Below, one piece after another: positions 12,674 through 23,737 of a stretch of DNA of 64,000 nt (positions within the stretch are counted from its first letter, which is position 1; every line of letters begins with the position of its first letter). A program made the position numbers and the translations under genes. The stretch comes from Isoperla grammatica. Taxonomy: Eukaryota; Arthropoda; Insecta; Plecoptera; Perlodidae. The DNA is taken from the NCBI GenBank assembly GCA_945910005.1, contig OX246743.1, positions 9,654,587 to 9,718,586 on the forward strand. The letters are read 5' to 3'. The notes beneath the pieces were generated by a model. That model ran no database searches. It saw only the letters and a list, made by a program, of their open reading frames with translations, and was not told where the DNA came from.

Positions 12674-14934
12674 AGGTAAATGGATACACATGGTTGATAT
12701 ATATTTTTTAGTTCATCATATTTTTTTGCGCTAGTAACAATGATTGACAATGGAATCAAGAATAAACTCTCTAGACTAACACGACACACATAAAAGTAAA
12801 ACTAACACATGATACGGACAGCATAAAAAGTGAAGAAACTGACAATTATATTCCATATATAATATACTCGGACAATAATATTCGATATGCTATAAAAGTG
12901 AAATGTGCAAATAACTTATATGATACACAACGGGTAGTATTAGAATACATAATGCTGCCCTAATAGGTCAACATAAACATTAGCTTTTTTGTGGTGAATT
13001 TATTATATATATCTAGCAGTATAGGAGTACTAATAAATGTCTGGAATAAATCTTCTATACCCCCTCCCCTCCCCCCCCCCCCACACCACTCCCCGTTCAT
13101 ATCGCACTTTACGACCATAGCGTACGAACTACAGAATACATGTTTATCTATCTCCATTAGTTGAGCAGAATACAAACCACAACAAAATAGAAGTATATTT
13201 TAATGTGTCGCCTTATTTCGTTTTCAAAAATAACGTTTTGCGTCCAAGAACTTAATATCAATTGAAATATCGGTGTTCCGTTTTTTAATCAGCCGTCCAT
13301 CAATTATTTATTACACTCACGCAGTGGTGGAATTCTGTCTATTCTATTAAAAACAAGCTTGATTAAATAAATAATAAAATAGTAATGAGGAACTCAAGTT
13401 CCTACACGCAAAAAGTTTATAAACTGATGCTGTTATAACTAAAAATAAAATCTGAGATGTTCAACAATTGAAGACAACCCGTAAAAAAAAAAAAAAAAAA
13501 AAAAAACACCAAACGCTGACTTTATATTCGTATGAGGAGTACGGAGCTCGTAAAAACTCATTACTTTCTCAAATTAAACCAAATCGCTACACAATGAAAT
13601 TTTAATGCTCACAAAATTTATGGCAAAAGAAACAACTTTCTTATAAAAACGTAAACGTTTAACTTTATAATGAATAATGTTATTAAGTAAGAGCTTGAGA
13701 AGCCTCGGCGAAAATCAAGCAGAATTAATAGAGTACTTACATAGAGGGATAGAAATTCAATCCTTACGGTATAAAAACTCGTCCAGTTGTTTTATTGATG
13801 ATGCGCTGTTGGTGTTTTTAAGAATTAATTTAATTTCGTACCTATCCTATTCATTAATAAATGTGTCAAATAAATATTGCAACCTCTCCAATGAACACAC
13901 TCTAACATTGTTCATACAAAAATACCAAATCAGCATTAGGAATAACAATAATAGTAATTCCTGTGTTTCCAAACATAGCATTAGTGAAAGCTAGGATACC
14001 TACAACAAAATCGACCACAACTGTACATGACATGTTATATACAATCGTAAGTTTGCTTCGAACAAAAAAAAGAACAATTCAGTACTTTTAATTATTTTTA
14101 TGTATACTATAAATATAAGGTAAAAACCTGGATATGCTTGACATCTCTGTTCACACAACAATTCTATCACCAGTTTTGACGGAGTTTTTATGTAATAGCA
14201 AGCAACAACGATTATAATAATAGAAATTACAATTAACATAATAATGAATAATGATCACGATAATACTAAGCTAATTACTATCACCAAATCAAAAAATTAT
14301 ATTTTAATTAATACACAACACATAGAAATTTTCTCACACATAAAACAACTAAAAGAAAATTGTTTCTGATTATCCTTGAAAAACAACTGATGAAGATTTA
14401 TTGCTCTTTAAAATTGCGTCATAAAAAAACGAAAACAGCCTGCAATAAAATTCTACCAGGTTCAAACAAGTCCAGCCAACAAAGAAAGAGAAGAAAAAAG
14501 TACATGGTGGCGTAATTGTCTACCTTAATTAACTATCGTTGTATTATGAAGATAGAATGGGCGTGTGCAAGATCACGTAACATTGCCTCTACGTAATGCA
14601 TTCTACTTAAACACAAATCGTATAATTTGTTGGCTTGGCTCTGTGAAATTGCTCGAGGTTAAAAACAAAGCGGGTCCCCTCTTATGGGAGAAAAGATGCA
14701 ATTAAGAACGAAATAAGGAGAAGAAATGGAAGCGGTCGTCTGCTTAGGAAAAGACCTCAGAGAAAATTATCTCTGTGCTTAGTGCGCGCTTGTAAGGAAA
14801 ACTTAGGGACTGGGACATTTTTTTTTATGAAAATCAACCTTCGCGAATTTATCTACCTATAATTTTTGTAACATTTCGATTAAATTATTATTTATGTCCT
14901 AAAAACGAATTAATAATGTGTATTTACGTCTTGA
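12674..14934. other. no gene seen; homopolymer tracts
   Basis: Contains a C-run at 13071-13082 and an A-run at 13483-13506. The longest frame (105 codons plus, 13677-13994) is rich in Ser, Asn and Ile and has no recognisable domain. Confidence 0.55.
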
Positions 14935-15078
14935 TTATTGCAGTAGTGCTATTCAAGACAGTGATAAGTGATAGATGAAGATAAAGGACAATTACAAAAA
15001 AACATGCCTTATTCGGGACTCGAACCCATACGCTTAGGGCCTGCACCCCAACCGCATGAGCCACCATGGACGGCATAA
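14935..15078 (-). mobile_element. tRNA-derived SINE (family 2)
   Basis: On the minus strand, TGGCTCATGCGG (A-box-like, plus-strand 15052-15063) and GGTTCGAGTCC (B box, 15016-15026) are separated by 25 bp with AAGGCATG after them. Next come an ATCTTCATCTATC block and, near the 3' end, AATAATCAA. The same order of blocks recurs at 45014-45170 on the plus strand, which supports a dispersed SINE rather than a tRNA gene: the acceptor stem does not pair. Ends are estimated from the shared similarity. Confidence 0.6.
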
Positions 15079-15828
15079 GGCTTCGTAGCGTAGGGTAGAC
15101 ATTTTTAGCACTAACTGTTTAGACAGCAGATACCCCTTTTCGTAACACACACACACGGAAACTACTATGTAAGAATAACAAAATTGACTCCAATCTTCCC
15201 CGATTTGAAGATCTTCCACACTGTTTGGGTCTCTCATCTCTTCTAAGTGATAAAATAATGATATTGTAAAGTTACTTGGTAACACATTAAACTAATCTTC
15301 GTATAAAATTATTTCATTAAACCTACCTTGTAGATAATACAGAATGACTGACAAAGTAATTTACATATTGATATAGGACAGACCAGCAAGGATAGTAAAA
15401 ACCAACCAGCCAGCCACACATACTAGTTTTTCAGGTTGATGCATCTGATAGTGCGTAAAGAGCAAAAACTATGTGTGAGAACGGACTGGAAGACTGAGAC
15501 ATGAGTGCGTATATACACACTCACGCACACATTCATAATTGCGTGCGTGTATGTGCAAAGATGTAAGGGTGAGGGGTGGGTAGAACTTATGGGAAAGATA
15601 AACAAGCGCCCGACTAAGGATGTTGGTAACGTATAGAGCAGACAAACCCACGTCCCACAGTCTACAAGGTCATATTGACCGGAAATAAGAAGATAGACGT
15701 GGGTCTTACTTCACATTCACAAACAAATATTATGTTTAATTGTTGATATTTTATCATATTTTATTGTCATTATTTAATTTGCAGAACATCATAGGCATGA
15801 TATTTTATAGCAGTACAATTTGCTCATC
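15079..15828. other. no gene seen
   Basis: Short CA/GT-rich patches (15145-15155, 15520-15555) account for the small Cys/Val-rich frames here. Nothing else is supported. Confidence 0.55.
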
Positions 15829-15972
15829 TAAGGCTCGGTTTTTCAATCGGTTAAGGGGTCGTTAACAGGACCGTTACCTGACGGTCCGTAATCTGTAACT
15901 CAACAAACCCTATGCAGATAACGGACCGTCAGCTAACGGTCCTGTTAATGACCGATTTAAATACCAGGCCTA
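15829..15972. mobile_element. MITE with long inverted repeats
   Basis: The left arm contains GTTAACAGGACCGTTACC and GACGGTCCGTAATCTG. The right arm read on the minus strand gives ATTAACAGGACCGTTAGC and GACGGTCCGTTATCTG. The outer ends are AGGCTCGGTTTTTCAATCGG and, on the minus strand, AGGCCTGGTATTTAAATCGG. The arms are about 65 bp with few mismatches around a short unique loop. TA is present at both ends (15829-15830 and 15971-15972), consistent with a TA target. Non-coding. Confidence 0.8.
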
Positions 15973-16237
15973 AGACCACTTAGGAGTTACGCATCTTTAG
16001 GAATCCGAGCTTAAGTGTTAGCAGAGATTTCCACCACAAATTATTATTGCTATAATACTTATATTTATATATATATATATAGACTGTGAAATTAAATGAA
16101 ATAACATGAAATCACATAAAATAAAATATTATTTAAAAAATTATATTAATTTTGTCAATAATTTTAATGCTAATATTGGACGAAACATGAAATAATAATA
16201 CTAATAAGTAATAACTAATAACCACATGAGCATGTGT

Positions 16238-16510
16238 GACCGCCGTGCAGCATGGTGCCTGACCTACCCTCCCTCACGCCTGCCAACAGACACCGCTGCG
16301 ACCAACCTTATAACTCACCACGCACGACTGCAGCGGCCCGGCACACGACGCCACGTGGTTATTAACAGCTCAGCCAATCAGATCACGCGATTATCAATCA
16401 CATTGTCAACCCGCGCATCGCATGCAGGTGAATTACCGCTCGTTTATTATTGCAACAACTCGTCTGATCGTTATTTCATGTGCGTATTTTATTCACCCAT
16501 GTAAAGGCGG
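16238..16510. promoter_or_regulatory. CpG-rich patch, possible regulatory element
   Basis: This segment is clearly richer in G+C and CpG than its flanks. It has about 18 CpG in the first 200 bp, a GCCACGTGG E-box (CACGTG at 16352-16357) and a CCAAT site at 16374-16378. The flanks are AT-rich on both sides. It could be a promoter or enhancer, or a fragment of unmethylated DNA. No TATA box, start codon with good context or exon is apparent, so this rests on composition and two short motifs. Confidence 0.3.
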
Positions 16511-18075
16511 TCTCGTGTAAGCGCACACTTTCCGACAGATAGCAGCACTTGTCAGTTTTATATTTTCCGAACCTATCTGGTCATTGGGAAAAGTTGCATC
16601 CGTGTTGGTATATCCCTTACTACTCTTCTTGTCACCAAATGAATGATATAATGTCGTCCGACATCTCGCATTCCCTCTATATAAGAGCTTGGCTTGGCCA
16701 TAACACGATGGTGTGTTGTTATTATAACAACCTTGAGATTTTAGTCACCAAATAATGTTATTTCGTACATGTTGCATTACATTTTGTGATAACTTCTGTT
16801 GTCTACTGGGAAGATAATTCCCCTAATGGACGCACGTAGGAAAACATGAAAATCTCGTAAGTTCTACAAGTGGTTACTAGTGAGTGACTTTTTTAAGTCT
16901 TGACTGCTTCCAACTTCATTAACTATTTGTGTCTTACAAAAGTCACACTTTACTGTATGTTGTCATCTATTTTGAAATAATTTCAACTGGACTTAATTTA
17001 TCTAGTATTATTCATACAGGTGGTACGCATCTTTTAGATGTGGTAGTTGAAGAAGTGGTTATTTTACTTCGCTTTCCTGATTTCTTTCGTATCACTCAGT
17101 GAATCATTGCAAAGCATAGCAGAAAATGATGCATCCCACGGATATTGAGCTTCTATGACAGAGACTATAGATCTGTTTTGTGCCGGTTAGAGGGGGGGGG
17201 GGGGGAGGGGGAATAGGGGATGTTATTTATTTTTGGATCGTTTCACGAAATGTTTCACGCAACTTCGGTTGGGTAACCGATTATTTAATGACGAAAACAA
17301 ACATAATATTATTTCATTAAATCGTACGATTTACTCAAATGGAGATAATATATTTTGACAGCAGCTTTCAGCAGCACGTATTATTAATTGAAATAAAATG
17401 AATCATCTAACTCATTCATTTTTATAAGCTAAGGTAAAGATACGAAAAAGATAAACTGGGGTTGCCTTTTGAAAATATGTCCAAACCATAAAACATGTGT
17501 GGTAACTGGTACCAAATAAGAATGAATTAACACATGAACATGATAGATGTTCAACAACATATATATTTTTAAATATAGGCCTACGTAGATGTAAACATAT
17601 GTGCATACAATTTTTTGTCTTCTATTTCATTAAACACTTTTGTCAGCTATTTTCGTTTATATTTAAAGTCGTCTTAAAATTTTCCATTCGAATTATGATA
17701 GATCGTTATAAGCTCCAAGTTACAAATACACGTTGATTCGCAACTCTTATGTCTACATTTTTTAATGTTAGGTTAGGTATGTAACTTATTCACTCTTGAA
17801 TGAAATCAAAGCAACATAACACAGTTTTTACAATGCTCAAAAACGCCAACTTGTGTGCACACTGTATAATATTTTTAAGAATTCAGCTACAACATACACT
17901 AGTTACAGTTGCAACTATCGTGTGTATTGAACGACGATTTTATTTTGAAGATTTACTATTGTAGGGGTTTTACATAATTTCAAGAACAGCCGAAGATGTT
18001 GGTCTGCATTAAGTTTTTATAAAACATTCTATTTATTTCTGGTTTATAAACTTTGCTGGGTTAAATAAATACTAA
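16511..18075. other. no gene seen
   Basis: A G-run of 14 lies at 17192-17205. Frames are at most 68 codons and unremarkable. Confidence 0.55.
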
Positions 18076-18076
18076 C

Positions 18077-18113
<37 letters not shown>
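18076..18113. repeat. (AAT)n microsatellite
   Basis: About 12 uninterrupted trinucleotide units. Confidence 0.96.
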
Positions 18114-18114
<1 letters not shown>

Positions 18115-20070
18115 AAAAATACTTTTATTAATAATGCTCGTTTGAGGTAAACTTTACTGCACGGCAATGTGTAATTACAATCCAACCATGAGTTACAGTG
18201 TACACTACTGGGTATTCACATGACCAAAACATGTTCTCTCGTTGTTTACGGTGCGCATACAACCACAATAATTCTAGTGAACGTTTTTCATAATTAAATA
18301 CACGCATGGCTTGTCTACCTGCCGGCTATATTATGTACCACAGCAGTCGGTTTTTATTATACGTTTTCACTTTTTCATATTAAAATTGTTTTAAACATGG
18401 TTACATACTCTACGTATACTCTCAGACTCTGTATATTTTTCGATGTAACCATACAAAACGTTTACAAAAAAAAATCGTCCAAACTAATCAATCCAACAAT
18501 TTGATTTTACTAAGCCTGTAAGCGCAATTTTCATAGTTGAGTACGATTATATTTTGAACATTTATTGTAGGCTTCAGGGTCCATGCCCCCACAAGGTATA
18601 ATAGAAGGTTTATAATTTAGAAATCCTGAAAACCCACAAAATACGTGAATCGTTAAAAGTCTGTTCTTTTTTTAAATGATTATTTCTGGGGAAATAGTGG
18701 CACGTATTGCAACAGGTATGCAGTAATGTGTGTAACCAATTATCGCGAACAAACCTAGTAACATTTCTCACACTAAGTGATCGTCTCTAAAACAGGTTCT
18801 AAAAAACACTTCCTACCAAGCGAACGAGTGTTTTACCGAACAAATAGGAGAACATAAATAATAACATTATATATTTTGTCCATTCGTTAATTCTAATTAC
18901 AGAAGAAATGGATTTTACTTACCTTACAAACAGTTTCATACAACATCATCATCTTCTCCTTCTATTTTCAAGTTGCATTTCTTCTTTACAAATTAGTTGA
19001 ATCACATATTTACAAATCCATTCAATACCACAAACCATGCACGAGGCATAACAATTAAACGCTCAATTCGAGAGTAAAAGGATTTTTTTTATCCAAATAA
19101 AATTAATTGTTTGATAACACTGAGTATATAACTACAAATACAATTTAATAAGTTTTTTCTCGTTTTCTTTTTTAAATCAAATTTTATTTTACGGAATCAA
19201 ACTGAAATATTTCAGACAGTAGCAAAAAGTGTAGAATACACTTTCTTCGATGTACCGAAGCCACTATTGCTCTACACATAATGCAAACAGCAATTTGACA
19301 AGCTAATAAAATACACAAATTCGAGGTCGTATCAAAAAACCAAAATATCGAATCGTTTTGAAATTTCGATTGCGTTTCTACAAACTCGTAGAACTTAAGC
19401 GCTACGAATTCCACTAAGAAAGATTCTCAATAATCACGTAACAACAATAATCTCTTTTAACAATTTGTCCACGATATTATACATAATTCAAAGAATAACC
19501 ATATTTCACCAACACCCCATGTAACTATTTCTACACCAAAACTTTCTGTTTTATATAAACGAGAAATTTAAACCCAACAAATTAGAAGAAAATTGTTCAA
19601 TAATCTAATGGTTCTATACATTAAACATGCCGCAAATTCACGTTTAAATGATATCGTCCGCCTGTAAACATGATTGATTTGTAATACCAACCGACGGGGA
19701 ATTAACATGGCAGCAAGCGGTCTTGCATGTTTCATTTGAAAAGGCATAAAATCACAGTGATTTATTTTATAAGCTCCTTATAATACGAAGCAGAAGAAAA
19801 GGAAGAATGGGTTACTTCGGATAAGAATGATGTTTATGGTGTAGTTCTAGTTGGCTATTTACAACGCCAGCAGACCATTCTTAATGTACCGTACCTCATG
19901 GTGATCACTTTACGTCACATAAAACCGTTGCGGGGCGATATTATTTATGTATTTTTATTTAGATTACCGAGGGAAAGGGGTTTCTGATGCTTGCGTTTAT
20001 GTCGTTGTATAGCACTCAGTAAATCTAAACTTGAGAAAAATGTAAAAGGAAAACTACGTTTGTATTATGG
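18114..20070. other. no gene seen
   Basis: AT-rich throughout, with no repeat, palindrome or frame longer than 76 codons that stands out. Confidence 0.55.
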
Positions 20071-20720
20071 AGTGAATGGATTAAATTTCCACAACCAACA
20101 ATACAACTTACAGAAATTGTATATGAAAAGCTCGTTAACCAAAATTGAAAATCATATTTGAAAAAATGTGTTGTTTTTAAAAAAATTTGTTTCAATACTC
20201 TTATTTACGAGTTTGCACAAGAAGATGCATACATCCATATTCCTGACTCTCATTAAACACAACAAGAGGTACATATTCCAACAAGCAAACGGCCACCTTG
20301 CAGAACTACAGCTAACTCACTCGATGAATGAAGTGAATGGATTAAATTTCCACAATCAACGATAGATTACAGAAATTGAACTTGAAAAGTTCGTACATCA
20401 AAATTTGAAAAACACATTTCAGAAAATATCGTTTTTGTTTCAATACTCTTATTAGAGATAAAAATTGACAGTAAAAATAAATTGTAAGTAGACGTATATT
20501 TAATTTATAGTAATGCTAAGTTGTATGAACGACAATAATAGCTGCGGTGAAGCTAAATAAACACAATCTTATGTTATCTCATCTTATTATTTAAGAAGAT
20601 GCATAAGTCTGTAATTCCTGACTCATTACAGCAAGTGGTACTATTCCAACAAGACAGTGGCCACCTTGCAGAACTATACCTAACAAACTCTGTACTCACA
20701 GCTATAGCCACGTCTGTTCA
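20071..20720. repeat. diverged tandem duplication with an internal insertion
   Basis: Copy 1 starts GTGAATGGATTAAATTTCCA at about 20073 and copy 2 at about 20334. Both continue through TTTCAATACTCTTATT, AAGAAGATGCATA, ATTCCTGACTC and GGCCACCTTGCAGAACTA in the same order. Copy 2 carries about 130 extra bases (about 20454-20590) bounded by CTTATTA on both sides. In the shared 3' part copy 2 keeps an open frame, whereas copy 1 is shifted and stopped. Confidence 0.72.
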
Positions 20721-20955
20721 TTGCGTATATCAAAAACCGAGATCAAACTTTCTTCACACCGATATATATAACATTACAATAAATGCTGCCGGCTATTATA
20801 TCTTACAAGATGCAGCAGCTGCTCTGAACGCTGTCATCGGTCTCATATCTCAAGGTGTATACGATACGATACAAGCAAGTCAGCACGGATGCTTCGTTAG
20901 AAGGGAACACATTGATCACTTTAAGGCTGGGCAACATAGATTAATAATAACTTAG
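20599..20955 (+). CDS. hypothetical 118-codon open frame, possible gene or exon remnant
   Basis: I do not recognise this product. The predicted protein begins MHKSVIPDSLQQVVLFQQDSG, continues HLAELYLTNS, and has an Ala-rich helix-like stretch LQDAAAALNAVIGLISQGVY (about residues 72-91) and a charged C-terminus with RREHIDHFKAGQHR. It has no signal peptide, Cys pattern or known catalytic motif. Its composition is less AT-driven than other frames in the window. The upstream duplicate at about 20221-20330 encodes a related FQQANGHLAEL segment but has IPDSH followed by a stop, as expected if copy 1 is a decayed relative. A GTGAGT donor-like site (20961-20966) lies just after the stop. It could be a remnant of a transposon or viral gene, an old exon, or chance. 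The start at 20599 is simply the first ATG; an upstream splice entry is possible. Confidence 0.22.
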   Translation: MHKSVIPDSLQQVVLFQQDSGHLAELYLTNSVLTAIATSVHCVYQKPRSNFLHTDIYNITINAAGYYILQDAAAALNAVIGLISQGVYDTIQASQHGCFVRREHIDHFKAGQHRLIIT

Positions 20956-21386
20956 AATTTGTGAGTGATAATTTGTGTATCGGATTGGTGGTTCACATAA
21001 AGTTAAGAATTAAAGAGTTGTAAGGAAGATACAAAAACTTGATGGAGCGGTTTGGTAAATGCACGGCCTTGGCCCGATCATCAGCAAACGTGTATTTTAT
21101 ACTTCTTTCGATTAGAGTTTATCACAATGATCTCATCTTCACTTGTAAGTTAACACACACGGGGTCATTCATTGTTACGGTAGAAAAGTATGAATACAAG
21201 TATATAAAAACCAGAAATTACAACATTCCTTCCCGACTGTATTTAAATAAGTAAATCATTAATTGCTAAATAATAAAAGTAATACTACTTAAAGAATGGT
21301 AGATTCGTGTTGCTTGAGTTGAAAATTAGTCAACTCTGCAGATAGGTCACAAATCTATCTTTAGTTTTTGTGTGCACGCGGGTTTG
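20956..21386. other. no gene seen
   Basis: Apart from the donor-like GTGAGT at 20961, a 71-codon frame at 21039-21254 is unrecognised. Nothing else is supported. Confidence 0.5.
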
Positions 21387-21590
21387 TGTTTTGGCCAATT
21401 CAACTTTCTTTTTATCACAAATTCTAGGTTTTTAGTTCTAGGTTCTGTTTTGGCCAATTCAACTTTCTTTTTATCTCAAATTCTAGGTTCAAAGTAATTC
21501 TCTCTTATTATACCAGGCTTTAAGCCCCAGCTACACAAATTATTAAGAACACAGAATTTGTGATTTTTAAGAAAGTTGAATTAACCGATT
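21387..21590. mobile_element. MITE-like element with duplicated left arm
   Basis: GGCCAATTCAACTTTCTT followed by ATCACAAATTCTAGGTT or ATCTCAAATTCTAGGTT occurs twice in direct orientation, starting at 21387 and 21446 (59-bp period). The right end contains the inverted counterpart, which on the minus strand reads GGTTAATTCAACTTTCTT and then ATCACAAATTCT (21553-21586). A GGCTTTAAGCC palindrome lies in the middle. The structure fits a small inverted-repeat transposon whose left arm was tandemly duplicated. Confidence 0.55.
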
Positions 21591-23238
21591 TGAATCATTC
21601 AATAATCGATGCGTATAACTGTTATAAATCGATACTCGGTTCCACGTATAGACAATATGATCCTATCTCTAAGTCACGATGACCACGTGACTCGGACATT
21701 CCAAGCATCTGTGCCCCCGATAATGGTATTACTATTACACACCGTGATTAGCCCGTGTAGAGTCCAGACCTATGATGGGCCCCGGTCAGCGAGGGCGGGC
21801 TCATAAACATATCGCTCCAGGTGCACCAACCACTTACCTGAAACAGAGAGGAAGGGACATAGAGATTAGCCCTGATAATATTCATTAACTATAAGTTGAG
21901 ACATAAAGTACGCTGGACACTGTTTTGCATATCTCCCGGCGTGTGGGTGTGTGGGTTGTAGGCGATAGAGTAGGGACAGATGGAATATACGGAAGATGTG
22001 GGGCAGTTTTCGAAGAGGTGTCATATTTATGTTACCGGTAATGTAATTAGTCTTGTATTTCATGTAATGGCTAAGACTTTCTATTGCCATGAACTACCAG
22101 GCAAAGAGTAAAACAGATTACTGTTTCATTTAGGAATGGGAATACAACATTTGCTTGGAATATTTCTGAACTCTTAGATACGAAGACATAATGTATAATT
22201 AAAGTACCAGTTGGATTGGAATTTCAATAAAATAACAAGTCAGAAAATCTTAATGCTTTGTAAAAAATATTATAAATGAACATTAATAAAAGTGTACAGA
22301 ACCCCCTAGGACACAAGTTGTCCCATATCATCTGCCATAGCGTTAAAAATGTGTATTTTCTAACTACTTTTGGATGAATTTTTAAAACAAGTATGCTAAA
22401 GAAATGTGTCTTATGTTAGATAATGTACGTGATTTCAGTTTGTAAACTATTTTCAGGCATGATACATTCCGCACATTAATGTTATTTGTAACCACGTAAC
22501 CCAGTAACAGTGGGATGAGACAGAATGTATTTACGGAAACTAATGGGAAATAAAGTTGCAATGGCTGAAAAGAATAGAAAGGGGAAAATAGCAACGGGCA
22601 ATTAAACAGAAAGCCGAAAGCCGAGAAAACCAAGAATTGCCGAGGACGGACACAAAACAAAACGACTAAGGAACACTTAACTAAATTATCACCACAGAAC
22701 TCGACTATAAAACGCAAGATTAACACTTTTCGTGATGCCAACTTAGCAATGCAAAACACTCTAAAGTTGTTGGCCAGTAGAGTTATAACCTGGCGTGACA
22801 TTATGGGCTTCCATCCTCAAAGTGGCATTTGAAGGCGAGTAGAAATATCCACTCAACATCTCGATCATACCGTTTGTTGTTTCTTTTTTTATATTCCCAA
22901 TCCGTGGATTTGTTTATAATAAATCTCAATATTTTCCCTTTTCATAATATATTAATTTTCATTCTCGGTCTTACTTCACTATTTTTTCCTTCCGCTTGCC
23001 TTTAATTATTGTATTCTTTAGTATTAATTAATTCCTAAAAAAAAAGTCCCTCAAAACGGTCCCTTCACATCAAAACACGTTGTAAACATAATTTGTAGAC
23101 TACCTAAATAACTAAATTTGTAATTGTCAACCCACACTTCGTTGAAACTTATTTTTAGCAGAGACATTATATCTATACATTATACATGTAGAATTCATAC
23201 AAATCTATAATATGTGAACTCAGTCGAGCCTTCTACCC

Positions 23239-23243
<5 letters not shown>
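21591..23243. other. no gene seen
   Basis: A 139-codon minus frame (22382-22801) is hydrophobic and Phe/Leu-rich. It has no family signature and no supporting context, so it is left uncalled. Confidence 0.5.
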
Positions 23244-23333
<90 letters not shown>

Positions 23334-23360
23334 CCCCTCCACCAACCCCCCCTCCCCCCA
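23244..23360. repeat. (CT)n microsatellite with C-rich tail
   Basis: About 43 CT units to 23330, then CCCTCCCCCTCC-type sequence to about 23360. The tract is pure pyrimidine on the plus strand and could adopt a triplex (H-DNA) structure. It creates a spurious SLSLSL frame. Confidence 0.97.
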
Positions 23361-23711
23361 CATTATCTCAGCTCCAAAGCGGCCCACACTATCTGCATCA
23401 TCGGATTGCTGATATCACACAACAAACCGTCTCTACTCTATGTACTAAACGCTTTCACTAAACGCAAGAGCACCTGGTACGGCACACACACACACATGCA
23501 CACATCCCAAGATGCAGAGCCATCCAACCAACTGGACCAGCCAGTGTTCTACTAATATAATGTAATGCCGGGCGGGGACCCCTCTAGAGATAACACAGGG
23601 GATAATAAGCGTTAGGCAGCTCGTATCTACCGTGTCCGGTGATAATAGGCGGCTCCATGCAGGCACAGCACTTTGCATATCTCTCGCAGATGAGGTCAGT
23701 AACAAAGGAGC

Positions 23712-23737
23712 AGATGATGATGATGATGATGATGATG
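23712..23737. repeat. (GAT)n microsatellite
   Basis: Eight GAT units, followed by GGTGATGGG. They give a poly-Asp frame on the plus strand and a poly-His frame on the minus strand; neither is a credible gene. Confidence 0.94.

Noticed and set aside
22382..22801. 139-codon hydrophobic minus frame as a membrane protein
   Set aside because: Phe/Leu richness follows from A-rich plus-strand DNA. There is no family resemblance, promoter or splice context.
23214..23555. 113-codon SLSLSL frame
   Set aside because: Product of the (CT)n tract.
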